From Cryptosporangium sp044454545 (GTDB taxonomy: Bacteria; Actinomycetota; Actinomycetes; Mycobacteriales; Cryptosporangiaceae): a stretch of DNA of 64,000 nt. Under the pieces are notes generated by a model. That model searched no databases. It was not told the origin of the DNA and worked only from the letters and a program-made list of their open reading frames with translations. The DNA lies in NCBI RefSeq assembly GCF_044454545.1, contig NZ_JBITDV010000002.1:682001-746000 (forward strand), in the 5' to 3' direction. A program made the translations under genes and the position numbers. The number at the start of each line of letters is the position of its first letter. The stretch's first letter is position 1. This document shows, piece after piece, positions 16,441-24,436 of the stretch.

Positions 16441-17184
16441 TCAGGTGCGCTTCGCCAGTTCCTCGGCGAGGACGGGTGCCGCGACGGCGACCGATTTGAT
16501 GCCGATCAGGCTCGAGAGCTCCATGACCTCCAGGATCTCCCCGACGCTCGCGCCGTGGTTCAGCGCGTTCCGGATGTGCAGCTTGGTGCCCGGGACGTAG
16601 AGGTGCGTGGCGGCGATGTCGTAGGAGATGTAGATCAGTTCCTTCTCCGCAGGCGTGAGCGGACCGGTCTTCCACGGCGTGGTGGAGAACCGGGTGTAGG
16701 CCTCGAACATCTCCGGGTCGAGCTCGAGCATCTCGTTCCAGAAGTCGTGCCAGTACCCGCGCTCGCGGGTGAACCAGGCCTTGAGCTCCTCCTGGTGCTC
16801 GGTCAGCGGCGCCGGGCCGGTACGCCCCCGCTCCTCGAGCACCTCGACCAGCAGCGGGACGCCGATGTTCATCGCGTGGATCCCGACCGTGGCGGTCAGC
16901 TCCAGCACCTCGAGGACCTCGGCCGGAGTGGCCCCGAGGTCCAGGGCGCGGCGGACGTGCCCGGCCACGCCGCCGGCATCCAGATGGGTGGCGGCCGAGT
17001 CGACGGCGAGCCGGACGAGAGCCCGGAACTTCTCCGTGAGCAGGCCTTTGCGCACCGGAACCTCGGCCATGGCGGTGTAGGCGGCCACGAAGTCCGGATC
17101 GATCGCGAGCACGGTTTCCCAGTACTCCGGCCACTCCCCGTGCACAGCGGTGAACTGCGCTTTGATCTCGTCCTCGGTGGCCAC
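16441..17184 (-). CDS. Tandem carboxymuconolactone decarboxylase-domain protein (paralogue)
   Basis: A 247-residue double CMD-fold protein closely related to 15741-16424, with matching blocks A-T-H-L-D-A-G-G-V, I-H-A-M-N-I-G-V-P, R-G-Y-W and T-K-L-H-I-R-N-A-L-N-H-G-A-S. It has an extra about 20-residue N-terminal segment. The GTG start is at 17184, with no closer in-frame start carrying similarity. Its promoter contains ATTGTCATACCGT (17211-17223), the same word as in the importer promoter, so it probably responds to the same regulator although it is transcribed in the opposite direction. Confidence 0.85.
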   Translation of the reverse strand: MATEDEIKAQFTAVHGEWPEYWETVLAIDPDFVAAYTAMAEVPVRKGLLTEKFRALVRLAVDSAATHLDAGGVAGHVRRALDLGATPAEVLEVLELTATVGIHAMNIGVPLLVEVLEERGRTGPAPLTEHQEELKAWFTRERGYWHDFWNEMLELDPEMFEAYTRFSTTPWKTGPLTPAEKELIYISYDIAATHLYVPGTKLHIRNALNHGASVGEILEVMELSSLIGIKSVAVAAPVLAEELAKRT

Positions 17185-17210
17185 GGCGCCGCCCTCCCGC
17201 TCACAGGGTT

Positions 17211-17223
17211 ATTGTCATACCGT
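17211..17223. promoter_or_regulatory. ATTGTCATACCGT motif upstream of the CMD paralogue
   Basis: It lies about 27 bp upstream of the minus-strand start at 17184. ATTGTCATAC is an exact 10-bp match to the minus strand at 11448-11457, and TCATACCGT is an exact match to 6818-6826. It is therefore likely an operator overlapping the core promoter. Confidence 0.45.
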
Positions 17224-17281
17224 AATCCAAGAACCCGTTGAATGGTGGCCCGGCCCGGCGCGAGAGTTACCCTCCTGCTCG

Positions 17282-17932
17282 ATGGACGTTCCCGAGGGCT
17301 TCAGCCCCACCTTCATCCTGGTCCTCAACCTGCTGGGGACGTTCGTGTTCGGCCTCAGCGGTGGGCTGGCGGCCGTGCGAGCGCGCCTCGACCTCGTCGG
17401 CGTGGTAGTGCTCGCGGCGGTCGTCGGGCTGGCCGGAGGCATCGCCAGGGACGTCCTGATCGGTGCGCCGCCGGCCACGTTCCGGGACTGGCGCTACCTC
17501 GCGGCCGCCGCGGCCGCCGGCGCGGTCTGCTTCTTCGCCGGACGGGTCCTCGAGCGCGTCGAACGCAGCGTGATGTTCTTCGACGCCCTGGGCCTCGGCC
17601 TGTTCGCGGTGACCGGCGCGACCAAGGCGCTGCGTTTCGGGCTGGGGCCGGTGCAGGCCATCCTGCTCGGCGCGATCACCGGGGTGGGCGGGGGAGTGCT
17701 CCGCGACGTCATGCTGCGGGAGGTCCCGACCGTGCTGCGCGAGGGCCTGTACGCGGTACCCGCGCTGATCGGGGCCACCGTCCTCGTCGTCACGCAGCGG
17801 GCCGGTGGCACGAGCCCGGTCTTCCCGGTGCTGGGTGCGCTGCTGTGCATCGCGGTGCGACTCGTGGGCGTGAAGTACCGGATCAACGCACCCCGGCCCC
17901 GCGACCCCACCGACCGGCCCGGGCCGGGCTGA
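17282..17932 (+). CDS. TRIC/UPF0126-family cation channel-like membrane protein
   Basis: A 216-residue membrane protein with about seven hydrophobic segments and the family's two internal repeats, each with a Gly-rich helix break: G-L-A-G-G-I-A-R-D-V-L-I-G and G-V-G-G-G-V-L-R-D-V-M-L. Conserved F-A-V-T-G-A-T-K-A-L is also present. Bacterial TRIC homologues are trimeric monovalent-cation channels; transport by this copy is not demonstrated. ATG at 17282 excludes an upstream extension lying antisense to the CMD gene. It is divergent from the CMD gene and convergent with the lipoprotein gene. Confidence 0.9.
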   Translation: MDVPEGFSPTFILVLNLLGTFVFGLSGGLAAVRARLDLVGVVVLAAVVGLAGGIARDVLIGAPPATFRDWRYLAAAAAAGAVCFFAGRVLERVERSVMFFDALGLGLFAVTGATKALRFGLGPVQAILLGAITGVGGGVLRDVMLREVPTVLREGLYAVPALIGATVLVVTQRAGGTSPVFPVLGALLCIAVRLVGVKYRINAPRPRDPTDRPGPG

Positions 17933-17934
17933 CC

Positions 17935-18327
17935 TCAGAGATTCAGGAACGAGTCGACGCCGATCGTCTTGAGCACCTCGGCCCGGGTCTCGGGGCACTC
18001 GGCCTTGGTGCCCGCCTCCATCGCGTCGCGGTCCGGGATTCCCGACTTCGAGTTCTTGTCGTACCAGTCGGCGATGTCGCTCGTCGCCTGGGCCAGTGCG
18101 CCGACTTCCGATCCGACGGCCTTCCACCCCGGTAGCGCGCCCTTCAGATACGCGCACAGCGCGGCCGGGTCGACGTCGCCGCCACTCCCGGAGGTGGCGG
18201 TGGCGGAGGCGGTGGTTCCGGTGGTGGTCGGGGCCACCGAGGGGGCCGGGTCGTCGGTGCTCCCGGTACTGCATCCGGCCAGCACCAACGCGGCCGCGAC
18301 GGGTAGTAACAGGATTCTGATGCGCAT
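17935..18327 (-). CDS. Small secreted lipoprotein, unknown function
   Basis: A 130-residue protein starting at ATG 18327 (an in-frame ATG at 18336 is an alternative). It has a lipoprotein signal peptide with lipobox L-V-L-A-G-C (Cys19), a 30-residue Ser/Thr/Ala/Pro linker, then a compact domain with two Cys (D-P-A-A-L-C-A-Y-L and K-A-E-C-P-E) that could form a disulfide. The domain recalls small actinobacterial lipoproteins of unknown function. It follows the kinase/regulator genes by 27 bp on the same strand, so it may be transcribed with them. Confidence 0.7.
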   Translation of the reverse strand: MRIRILLLPVAAALVLAGCSTGSTDDPAPSVAPTTTGTTASATATSGSGGDVDPAALCAYLKGALPGWKAVGSEVGALAQATSDIADWYDKNSKSGIPDRDAMEAGTKAECPETRAEVLKTIGVDSFLNL

Positions 18328-18354
18328 GGCCGTCATCTGAACACGAATTACACG

Positions 18355-19032
18355 TCAGAAGGGTGGGGGTCGGCCGTACTCGGGGCGGATCAGGCCGCTC
18401 TCGTAGGCGGCGATCACCAACTGGGCCCGGTCGCGGGCCTCGAGTTTCGTGAGCAGGCGACTGACGTGCGTCTTGGCGGTCAGCGGGCTGATCGTCAGCG
18501 CCTCGGCGATCTCCTGATTGGTCAGCCCGCCGCCGACCAGCGTCAGTACCTCCTGCTCGCGGGCGGTGAGTCCGGCCAGGTCCTGGGGGCGGGCCACGCT
18601 CTCCGGCCGGGTCAGGAACCGCCGGACCAGCAGCGTCGTGGCGGACGGCGAGAGCAGCGACTCACCCGCCGCCACCGTCCGGATCCCGTCCAGCAGCACC
18701 GCCGGCTTGGTGTTCTTGGCGAGGAAGCCACTGGCTCCGGCGCGGAGCGCGGCGACCACGTTCTCGTCGTGCCCGAACGTGGTCAGCACCAGCACGCGGA
18801 CGCCGGTCAGCTCCGGATCGGCCACGATGGCTCTGGTGGCCTCGATCCCGTCCTGGTCCGGCATCCGGATGTCCATCACGACGACGTCCGGCCGCTCGCG
18901 CCGGGCCAGCGCGACCGCCTCCCGGCCGGTGCCCGCCTCGCCGGCCACGGTCATGTCGGCGGCGGTGCCCACCAGCAGCGCGAACGCCCCGCGGACCAGG
19001 TCCTGGTCGTCGGCGAGCAGCACCCGGATCAT
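18355..19032 (-). CDS. NarL/LuxR-type response regulator
   Basis: A 225-residue regulator. The receiver domain (1-120) has acidic pair D9-D10, phospho-acceptor Asp54 in V-V-M-D-I-R-M-P-D and a T...K pair. The C-terminal LuxR helix-turn-helix carries L-T-A-R-E-Q-E-V-L-T-L-V and T-A-K-T-H-V-S-R-L-L. It is phosphorylated by the kinase whose gene overlaps it by 4 bp, and probably controls the co-transcribed MMPL exporter. The longer open frame upstream is antisense sequence over the kinase. Confidence 0.95.
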   Translation of the reverse strand: MIRVLLADDQDLVRGAFALLVGTAADMTVAGEAGTGREAVALARRERPDVVVMDIRMPDQDGIEATRAIVADPELTGVRVLVLTTFGHDENVVAALRAGASGFLAKNTKPAVLLDGIRTVAAGESLLSPSATTLLVRRFLTRPESVARPQDLAGLTAREQEVLTLVGGGLTNQEIAEALTISPLTAKTHVSRLLTKLEARDRAQLVIAAYESGLIRPEYGRPPPF

Positions 19033-20159
19033 GCGGGCACCGGCAGTACCGCTTCCACGGTGAACCCGTCCGGCCCGGCCGACGCCCGCAGCGTCCCGCC
19101 CACCGAATGCGCCCGTTCGGTCATCCCGACGATCCCGTGACCGGACCCGCCCGCGGTACCTCCGGAACCGTCGTCGCTGACCCGTACCCGCACCGCGTCC
19201 GGCGCGTACTCCACCACCACCCGCACCTGCCGGGCCCCGGCGTGACGCACCACGTTCGTCAGCGATTCCTGGACGATCCGGTACGCCGCGACCTCGTGCG
19301 CCGGCGGGAGCGCCACCGGCTCGCCGACGATCTCCAGCGTCGCCTCCGGCCCGGGCCCGCGTACCGCCTCGACCAGCGCCGAGATCCGGCTCACGGCGGG
19401 CACCCCGTCCACGAGCGCGGGATCGTCGCCGCGCAGCACGTCCAGGATCCCGGCCACCTCCGCCATCCCGGCCCCACCGGCCTCCGCGATGCCGTCCAGC
19501 GACGTCCGCACCGCCGCCAGCGTCGCCGCGTCCGGCTCCGGCGCGGCCGCGAGCAGATGCGCGGCCACGCCGGACTGGACGGTGATCTGGGCCAGGCTGT
19601 GCGCGAGGACGTCGTGCAGGTCGCGGGCGATCCGGACCCGTTCCTCGGCGGCTCGCCGCAGCATCGCCTGCTCCCGGGCGTACGCGGCCCGGGCGTCCCG
19701 CTCGGCGACCTCGGCCCGGTAGGCCCGGTGCACCCGCACCGCCTCGCCGAGCGTGAACGCCACCGCCACCCAGACCAGCGCGTCGACCAGCGCCGGGATC
19801 GGGCCCTCCGGCTCGGTGCCCACCACCACGAGCACGATCAGCACCCCGAGCCCGACGCCGGTCAGGACGCTGCGCCGGCGACTGCCGGTCACGGCGACCG
19901 AGTAGACCGCGACGAGGACGCCCAGCACCGGCGGCTGAACCGGGTAGTCGCGCAGCTGGAACGTGACGATTCCGACCACGTTGACCGCCAGCGCTGCCAG
20001 CGGCCACGGCCGCCGGATCAGCACCGCCGCGCTGGTCAGCACCACGATCGTGATCGCGACCGGGTCCGGGGACCAGTGCGACTTCTCGCTGAAGTACGCG
20101 GCCAGCGTCAGCCCGCACACCGCGAGCGCGAGCGCCACGTCCCGGACCATCCGCACCAT
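19029..20159 (-). CDS. Sensor histidine kinase (HisKA_3/NarX-like)
   Basis: A 376-residue kinase: residues 1 to about 150 hold five or six membrane helices with very short loops (an intramembrane sensor), then a dimerisation helix with the phospho-His in I-A-R-D-L-H-D-V-L-A-H-S-L. A HATPase domain follows with E-S-L-T-N-V-V-R-H-A (N box), V-S-D-D-G-S-G and G-H-G-I-V-G-M. It overlaps its regulator by 4 bp and lies 4 bp after the MMPL gene. With almost no extracytoplasmic domain it may sense membrane stress or a lipophilic substrate of the exporter. Confidence 0.95.
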   Translation of the reverse strand: MVRMVRDVALALAVCGLTLAAYFSEKSHWSPDPVAITIVVLTSAAVLIRRPWPLAALAVNVVGIVTFQLRDYPVQPPVLGVLVAVYSVAVTGSRRRSVLTGVGLGVLIVLVVVGTEPEGPIPALVDALVWVAVAFTLGEAVRVHRAYRAEVAERDARAAYAREQAMLRRAAEERVRIARDLHDVLAHSLAQITVQSGVAAHLLAAAPEPDAATLAAVRTSLDGIAEAGGAGMAEVAGILDVLRGDDPALVDGVPAVSRISALVEAVRGPGPEATLEIVGEPVALPPAHEVAAYRIVQESLTNVVRHAGARQVRVVVEYAPDAVRVRVSDDGSGGTAGGSGHGIVGMTERAHSVGGTLRASAGPDGFTVEAVLPVPA

Positions 20160-20163
20160 CGGA

Positions 20164-22200
20164 TTATCGTCGATCGTCCACGAGCGGAGCGGCGACGGCG
20201 ACCCGCGCGGGCCACCAGATCCGCGGGCCCGCGAGCAACACCACCGCCGGCACCAGGACCGACCGCACCAGGAACGTGTCGAGCAGGACGCCGAACGCGA
20301 CCAGCACGCCCAGCTCGACCATGAACACCAGCGGTAGCGTTCCGAGCACCGCGAACGTGGCCGCGAGCACCAGACCGGCCGACGTGATCACGCCTCCGGT
20401 GCCCGCCAGCGCGTGCTGGATGCCCAGCGGAGTTCCCCGCACCGCCGATTCCTCGCGGGCCCGCGTCATCAGGAAGATCGTGTAGTCGACGCCGAGCGCC
20501 ACCAGGAACAGGAAACCGAGCAGCGGCACCGTCGCCTCGCGTCCGCCGAAGTGGAAGAAGTGAGCGAACGCGAACGAGGCCCCGCCCAGCGCGGCGGCGT
20601 ACGACAGGACGACGCTCGCGACGAGCACCACCGGCGCGACCACCGCCCGCAGCAGCAGGCCGAGGATGACCAGCACCACCGCGAGCACGAGCGGGATCAC
20701 CACCCGTTCGTCGCGGGCCGCGGCGTCGTCGGTGTCGCGGTCCTCGGCCGCGGCACCGCCGACGGCGGCGTGCGGATCCTGCCGGTGCACGACCGCGCGG
20801 ACCCGCCCGACCGCGGCCGACTCGCCGTCCGACCCGGCCGCCGCGGACGGGAACGCCAGCACCTCGGCGCGCCCGCCCCCGGTCGCGCCGGGCACCACGC
20901 GGACGATCCCCGGTGTCGTCCGGAGCGCGGCGATGACCTCGGCGGCGGCGTCCGGCGTGGTCAGGACGGACAGCGGACGCCCGGCCCGGTCCGGGAAGTG
21001 CGCCGCGAGGAGCGCGTACCCGGACACCGACTCGGGCCGCTGCGTGAACCGGTCGGCCTCGGTCAGCGGACCGAGGCTCGTCACCAGTCCGGCCGCGAGC
21101 ACGCCGAGCAGCACGGTCGAACCGACGGCGGCCGGCACCGGGCGGCGGGCCAGCCCGCGGCCGAGCGCGGTCCAGCGCCGCGCCTGCGGCACCGGCGTGC
21201 CGGGCGCCGGGATCCGCGGCCAGAACACCCGGCGGCCGAGCAGCACGAGCAGGGCGGGGAACAGCGTGGACATCGCCAGCAGCGCGCTCAGCACCCCGGC
21301 CACGCCGACCGGCCCCAGGCCCCGGGTGTTGTTGAGGTCGGCGGCCAGCAGGCAGAGCAGCCCGGCGGACACCGTGGCGGCCGACGCGATCACCGCAGGC
21401 AGCGTGCGCCGCAGCGCCGCGCCCATCGCCGCGGACACCCGCTCGTGCCGCCCGAGTTCCTCGCGGTACCGGGCGACCAGCAGCAACGCGTAGTCGGTGG
21501 CCACCCCGAACACCAGCACGGTGAGGATTCCCGCGCTCTGCTGGTTCACGGTCACGCCCGCGGTGCGCGCCAGCACGTCCACCACCGCACGGGAGAGCAG
21601 CGCCGCCGCGCCGACCGACACCAGCGGGACCAGCCAGAGCACCGGGCTGCGGTAGGTCAGGATCAGCAGGGCCGCCACCACCAGGCCGGTGATCAGCAGC
21701 AACGTCCCGTCGATCCCGTCGAACACCGCGTCCAGGTCGGCACCGAGCGCGGCCGGTCCGGTGACCGCCACGGTCAGGCCGGCCGGACGGTCGTCCACCG
21801 CGGCGCGGGCCGCCGCCACGACGCCGTCACCCTTCCGGTCGATCGGCACGGACAGCGCCATCGCGGTTCCGTCCTTCGAGATCTGGACGGTCGGGGGCGA
21901 GCCGGCCGCGCTCGAGAACTGGGCGGTGAGCGTCGCGAGGTGCCGCCCGGCGGCCGCCCGGTCGGCGGCGGTGACGCCACCGGACCGGTGGTAGACGACC
22001 TGGAGGTCCTCGTCCGGCGGATCCGGCAGGCTGTCCTTCCAGGCGGCGACCTCGGTCGACTCGGCGCTCGACGGCAGGTAGTCGGTCGCGCGGTCGACGG
22101 TCACCGTGCCGAGGTGCGACGCGAGCGGCCACACCGCGGCCAGCAGCGCGATCCAGAGCACCACGACGGCCCAGGGCCGGTAGCGGTCGGCGATTTTCAC
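20164..22200 (-). CDS. MMPL-family RND transporter
   Basis: A 678-residue MMPL protein with an N-terminal helix, a large extracytoplasmic domain (about 45-165), a block of about five helices including the D-Y-A-L-L-L-V-A-R-Y-R-E-E proton-relay helix, a second extracytoplasmic domain, and a repeat helix block with D-Y-T-I-F-L-M-T-R-A-R-E-E. Both D-Y pairs are intact, so it should be an active proton-coupled exporter. Substrates of the family are lipids, siderophores or drugs. GTG at 22200 is chosen for its GGGAG ribosome site. A 14-bp-stem palindrome lies at 22285-22316. It forms an operon with the downstream kinase/regulator pair. Confidence 0.92.
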   Translation of the reverse strand: MKIADRYRPWAVVVLWIALLAAVWPLASHLGTVTVDRATDYLPSSAESTEVAAWKDSLPDPPDEDLQVVYHRSGGVTAADRAAAGRHLATLTAQFSSAAGSPPTVQISKDGTAMALSVPIDRKGDGVVAAARAAVDDRPAGLTVAVTGPAALGADLDAVFDGIDGTLLLITGLVVAALLILTYRSPVLWLVPLVSVGAAALLSRAVVDVLARTAGVTVNQQSAGILTVLVFGVATDYALLLVARYREELGRHERVSAAMGAALRRTLPAVIASAATVSAGLLCLLAADLNNTRGLGPVGVAGVLSALLAMSTLFPALLVLLGRRVFWPRIPAPGTPVPQARRWTALGRGLARRPVPAAVGSTVLLGVLAAGLVTSLGPLTEADRFTQRPESVSGYALLAAHFPDRAGRPLSVLTTPDAAAEVIAALRTTPGIVRVVPGATGGGRAEVLAFPSAAAGSDGESAAVGRVRAVVHRQDPHAAVGGAAAEDRDTDDAAARDERVVIPLVLAVVLVILGLLLRAVVAPVVLVASVVLSYAAALGGASFAFAHFFHFGGREATVPLLGFLFLVALGVDYTIFLMTRAREESAVRGTPLGIQHALAGTGGVITSAGLVLAATFAVLGTLPLVFMVELGVLVAFGVLLDTFLVRSVLVPAVVLLAGPRIWWPARVAVAAPLVDDRR

Positions 22201-22284
22201 GGGTTCTCCCGGTCGGAACGGAAACGCGGACGCACCGAAGCGTCGCGTCCGGACCGGGGCCGGGTCGTCGGCGTGCAGTGGGCA

Positions 22285-22316
22285 GTCGGGCGTACTCCCG
22301 CCGGAGTACGCCCGAC
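22285..22316. promoter_or_regulatory. Perfect 14-bp inverted repeat: hairpin or operator
   Basis: GTCGGGCGTACTCC and its exact reverse complement are separated by CGCC. It begins 6 bp after the minus-strand kinase stop (22322) and ends 85 bp before the MMPL start, so it can serve as a terminator-like hairpin for the kinase or as an operator for the exporter operon. There is no U-tract, which argues against a classical intrinsic terminator. Confidence 0.6.
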
Positions 22317-22321
22317 CGGCG

Positions 22322-24361
22322 TCAGCCCGGGAGACCACCCACCGCGGCGTGGGCGGGGAGGCGCGTGGTGACCGTCGTACCGGTCGGGGCCGACCGCACC
22401 TCGCACTCGCCGCCCAGCTCCGCGGCCCGCTCGGTCATCGAGGTCAGGCCGATCCCGGACCCGGTGCGGCGCGGATCGATGCCGGTGCCGTTGTCGGCGA
22501 CGGTCAGGATCAGCTCGTCGACGTCGACGGTCAGCCTCAGCACCGCCCTGGTCGCGGCCGCGTGCCGGACGGTGTTGGCCAGTGCCTCGGCCGCGATCCG
22601 ATAGATCGCCAGCTCCGCGAGCGGCGACAGCGGCCCCGATTCGTCCGGCAAATCGGCACGGACCCGCAGCGACGGGGTGGTGTACCGGTCCGCGAGGTCC
22701 GCGAGGGCCGCGCGCAGGCCGAGCCGGTCGAGAGCCGGCGGCCGCAGGTCGTCGGTGATCCGGCGCATCTCGGTCAGCACGTCGCGCAAGTCGTCCGAGG
22801 CACCGGCCAGCAGCGGCCGGACCGGGACCTCCGGGGGGAGCAACGCGACGGCGGCCTCGATCCGCAGCCGGACCGCGGCCAGCGCCGAGCCGATCCCGTC
22901 GTGCACGTCCCGGCGCAACCGGCTGCGCTCCTCCTCGCGCACGGTGACGAGCCGGGCCCGGCTGCTCGCGAGCTCCTCCTCCAGCAGCACCGCGGCCACC
23001 GCCGTGGCGGCCAGATCGGCCAGCGGCCGCAGCGCCGCGTGGTCGAGTTCGTCCAGGGTGGCCTGCCCGGAGCGGGGCATCACCAGCAGCACGCCGACCA
23101 GCCGTCCGTCGTGGCGCAGGTCGAGCGCCTCGGCCCGGCCGGGCGTGAGGTCGCCGACGGCGGCCAGCTCCCGGACGCCGTTCGCGACCGTGACGCGCAG
23201 CGCGGCACCGGGCAGCCGCAGGGCGTTCACGACGACCTGGCAGACGGCGTTCGGCACCTGGTTCGCGCTGGTGCCGTCGCGGACCCGCGCGGCCAGTTCC
23301 CGGGCGAGCTGGTAGGGCTCGGCCCGGTCGCCGTAGAGCATCCGGTCGACCCGGCGCAGCACCTGCCCGCTGACCGAGCGCAGCACCAGGCCGAGGGGTG
23401 CCGAGAGCACGGCCAGAGCGGCGAGCATCCGGGCACTGCGGCCGGGCAGCACCAGCGACATCGCGGCGGCGGCTCCGACGTAGAAGACGGCCAGCAACAT
23501 CACCGGCACCGCGACGGCCAGCGTCCGCCGGGCGGCCCGGTCGAGGTCGTAGAGGCGGGTCTGCAGGACCGTGTAGCCCAGGGCCACCGGCCAGAGCGCC
23601 GCGGTCGCGACCTTCCCGGCCGCGATCCAGACCGACCAGTGGTCGTGCTGGCGAATCCCTTCCTCGAGCATCAGCAGGACGAAGGGCGGCAGGATCAGGA
23701 CGATCCGGCGGCGCTGGAGACGGGTGGCGGTGCGCCACTGGGTCAGCGGGTACACGCAGATCACGGCGATCAGTCCCCAGCCGGTCACCAGCAGGAACGG
23801 CTGGATCGCCCGATCGATCGGTACCCAGCCCGGTGCGAACAGCGCGTTGCCGACCGTCGTCGTACCGGGGTGCCACGCAGGCAGGGCCAGCAGCCGGCTG
23901 ATCTCCGTGGGCAGGATCACGACGGCCAGCCCGGCGGCGAGCAGCCGCGCCGGGCGACCGGCCAACCGGCCGGTGGCGAGGAACAGCGGCAGCAGCGGAT
24001 AACCCCAGCGTGGCAGCTCCCACAGTGCGTACTCGGCGTAGAGCGCCACTTCGACGCCCGGCGTGACCGTGGTGACGAACCGCAGCCAGGTGTCGAGGCA
24101 CGCGGCGGCGGCCAGCAGGGTCGCCGAGCACAGCAGCAACCAGCCCAGGCCCGGAGCCGTCCGGCGGGCGACGAGCAGGTAGCCGACCACGGCGACCGGT
24201 GCGCCGCCGGCCACCCACTGGACGAGCTCGATGGCGGCCACCGGGTTGCCGGGCCAGTGACCGAGGTAGACCGCGATCTCGGTCACGGTGCCCAGAACGC
24301 CGAGGGTCGCGAGGACGGACGCGATCCAGAGCCCGGGCCAGCGATTGCTCACAGTGGACAC
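22322..24361 (-). CDS. Large membrane sensor histidine kinase with GAF-like domain
   Basis: A 679-residue kinase. Residues 1 to about 330 contain about nine membrane helices, a GAF-like segment follows (about 355-465), then HisKA_3 with R-L-R-R-D-V-H-D-G-I-G-S-A-L (phospho-His) and HATPase with E-A-L-A-N-T-V-R-H-A and V-A-D-N-G-T-G-I. The GTG at 24361 has a second GTG three codons downstream as an alternative. HisKA_3 kinases pair with NarL-type receivers. The divergent gene 76 bp away encodes a receiver of that type fused to a SARP domain, so the two probably form one unusual system. Confidence 0.93.
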   Translation of the reverse strand: MSTVSNRWPGLWIASVLATLGVLGTVTEIAVYLGHWPGNPVAAIELVQWVAGGAPVAVVGYLLVARRTAPGLGWLLLCSATLLAAAACLDTWLRFVTTVTPGVEVALYAEYALWELPRWGYPLLPLFLATGRLAGRPARLLAAGLAVVILPTEISRLLALPAWHPGTTTVGNALFAPGWVPIDRAIQPFLLVTGWGLIAVICVYPLTQWRTATRLQRRRIVLILPPFVLLMLEEGIRQHDHWSVWIAAGKVATAALWPVALGYTVLQTRLYDLDRAARRTLAVAVPVMLLAVFYVGAAAAMSLVLPGRSARMLAALAVLSAPLGLVLRSVSGQVLRRVDRMLYGDRAEPYQLARELAARVRDGTSANQVPNAVCQVVVNALRLPGAALRVTVANGVRELAAVGDLTPGRAEALDLRHDGRLVGVLLVMPRSGQATLDELDHAALRPLADLAATAVAAVLLEEELASSRARLVTVREEERSRLRRDVHDGIGSALAAVRLRIEAAVALLPPEVPVRPLLAGASDDLRDVLTEMRRITDDLRPPALDRLGLRAALADLADRYTTPSLRVRADLPDESGPLSPLAELAIYRIAAEALANTVRHAAATRAVLRLTVDVDELILTVADNGTGIDPRRTGSGIGLTSMTERAAELGGECEVRSAPTGTTVTTRLPAHAAVGGLPG

Positions 24362-24436
24362 CGTAGTCAGGCGACAGAGCGTCGAATGTCGGGTTTGCGT
24401 CGGTCGGCGAGTGGGGTCGCCTGGTATGAAGGGCCC

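Noticed and set aside
20413..22371. Long plus-strand open frame (about 650 codons) over the MMPL gene
   Set aside because: It is antisense to a strongly supported transporter, rich in Arg/His/Gln/Pro and without any domain; at this GC content antisense frames are often open.
22349..24436. N-terminal extension of the SARP-receiver frame by almost 700 codons
   Set aside because: The extension is antisense to the sensor kinase; the SARP domain starts right at the GTG at 24437.
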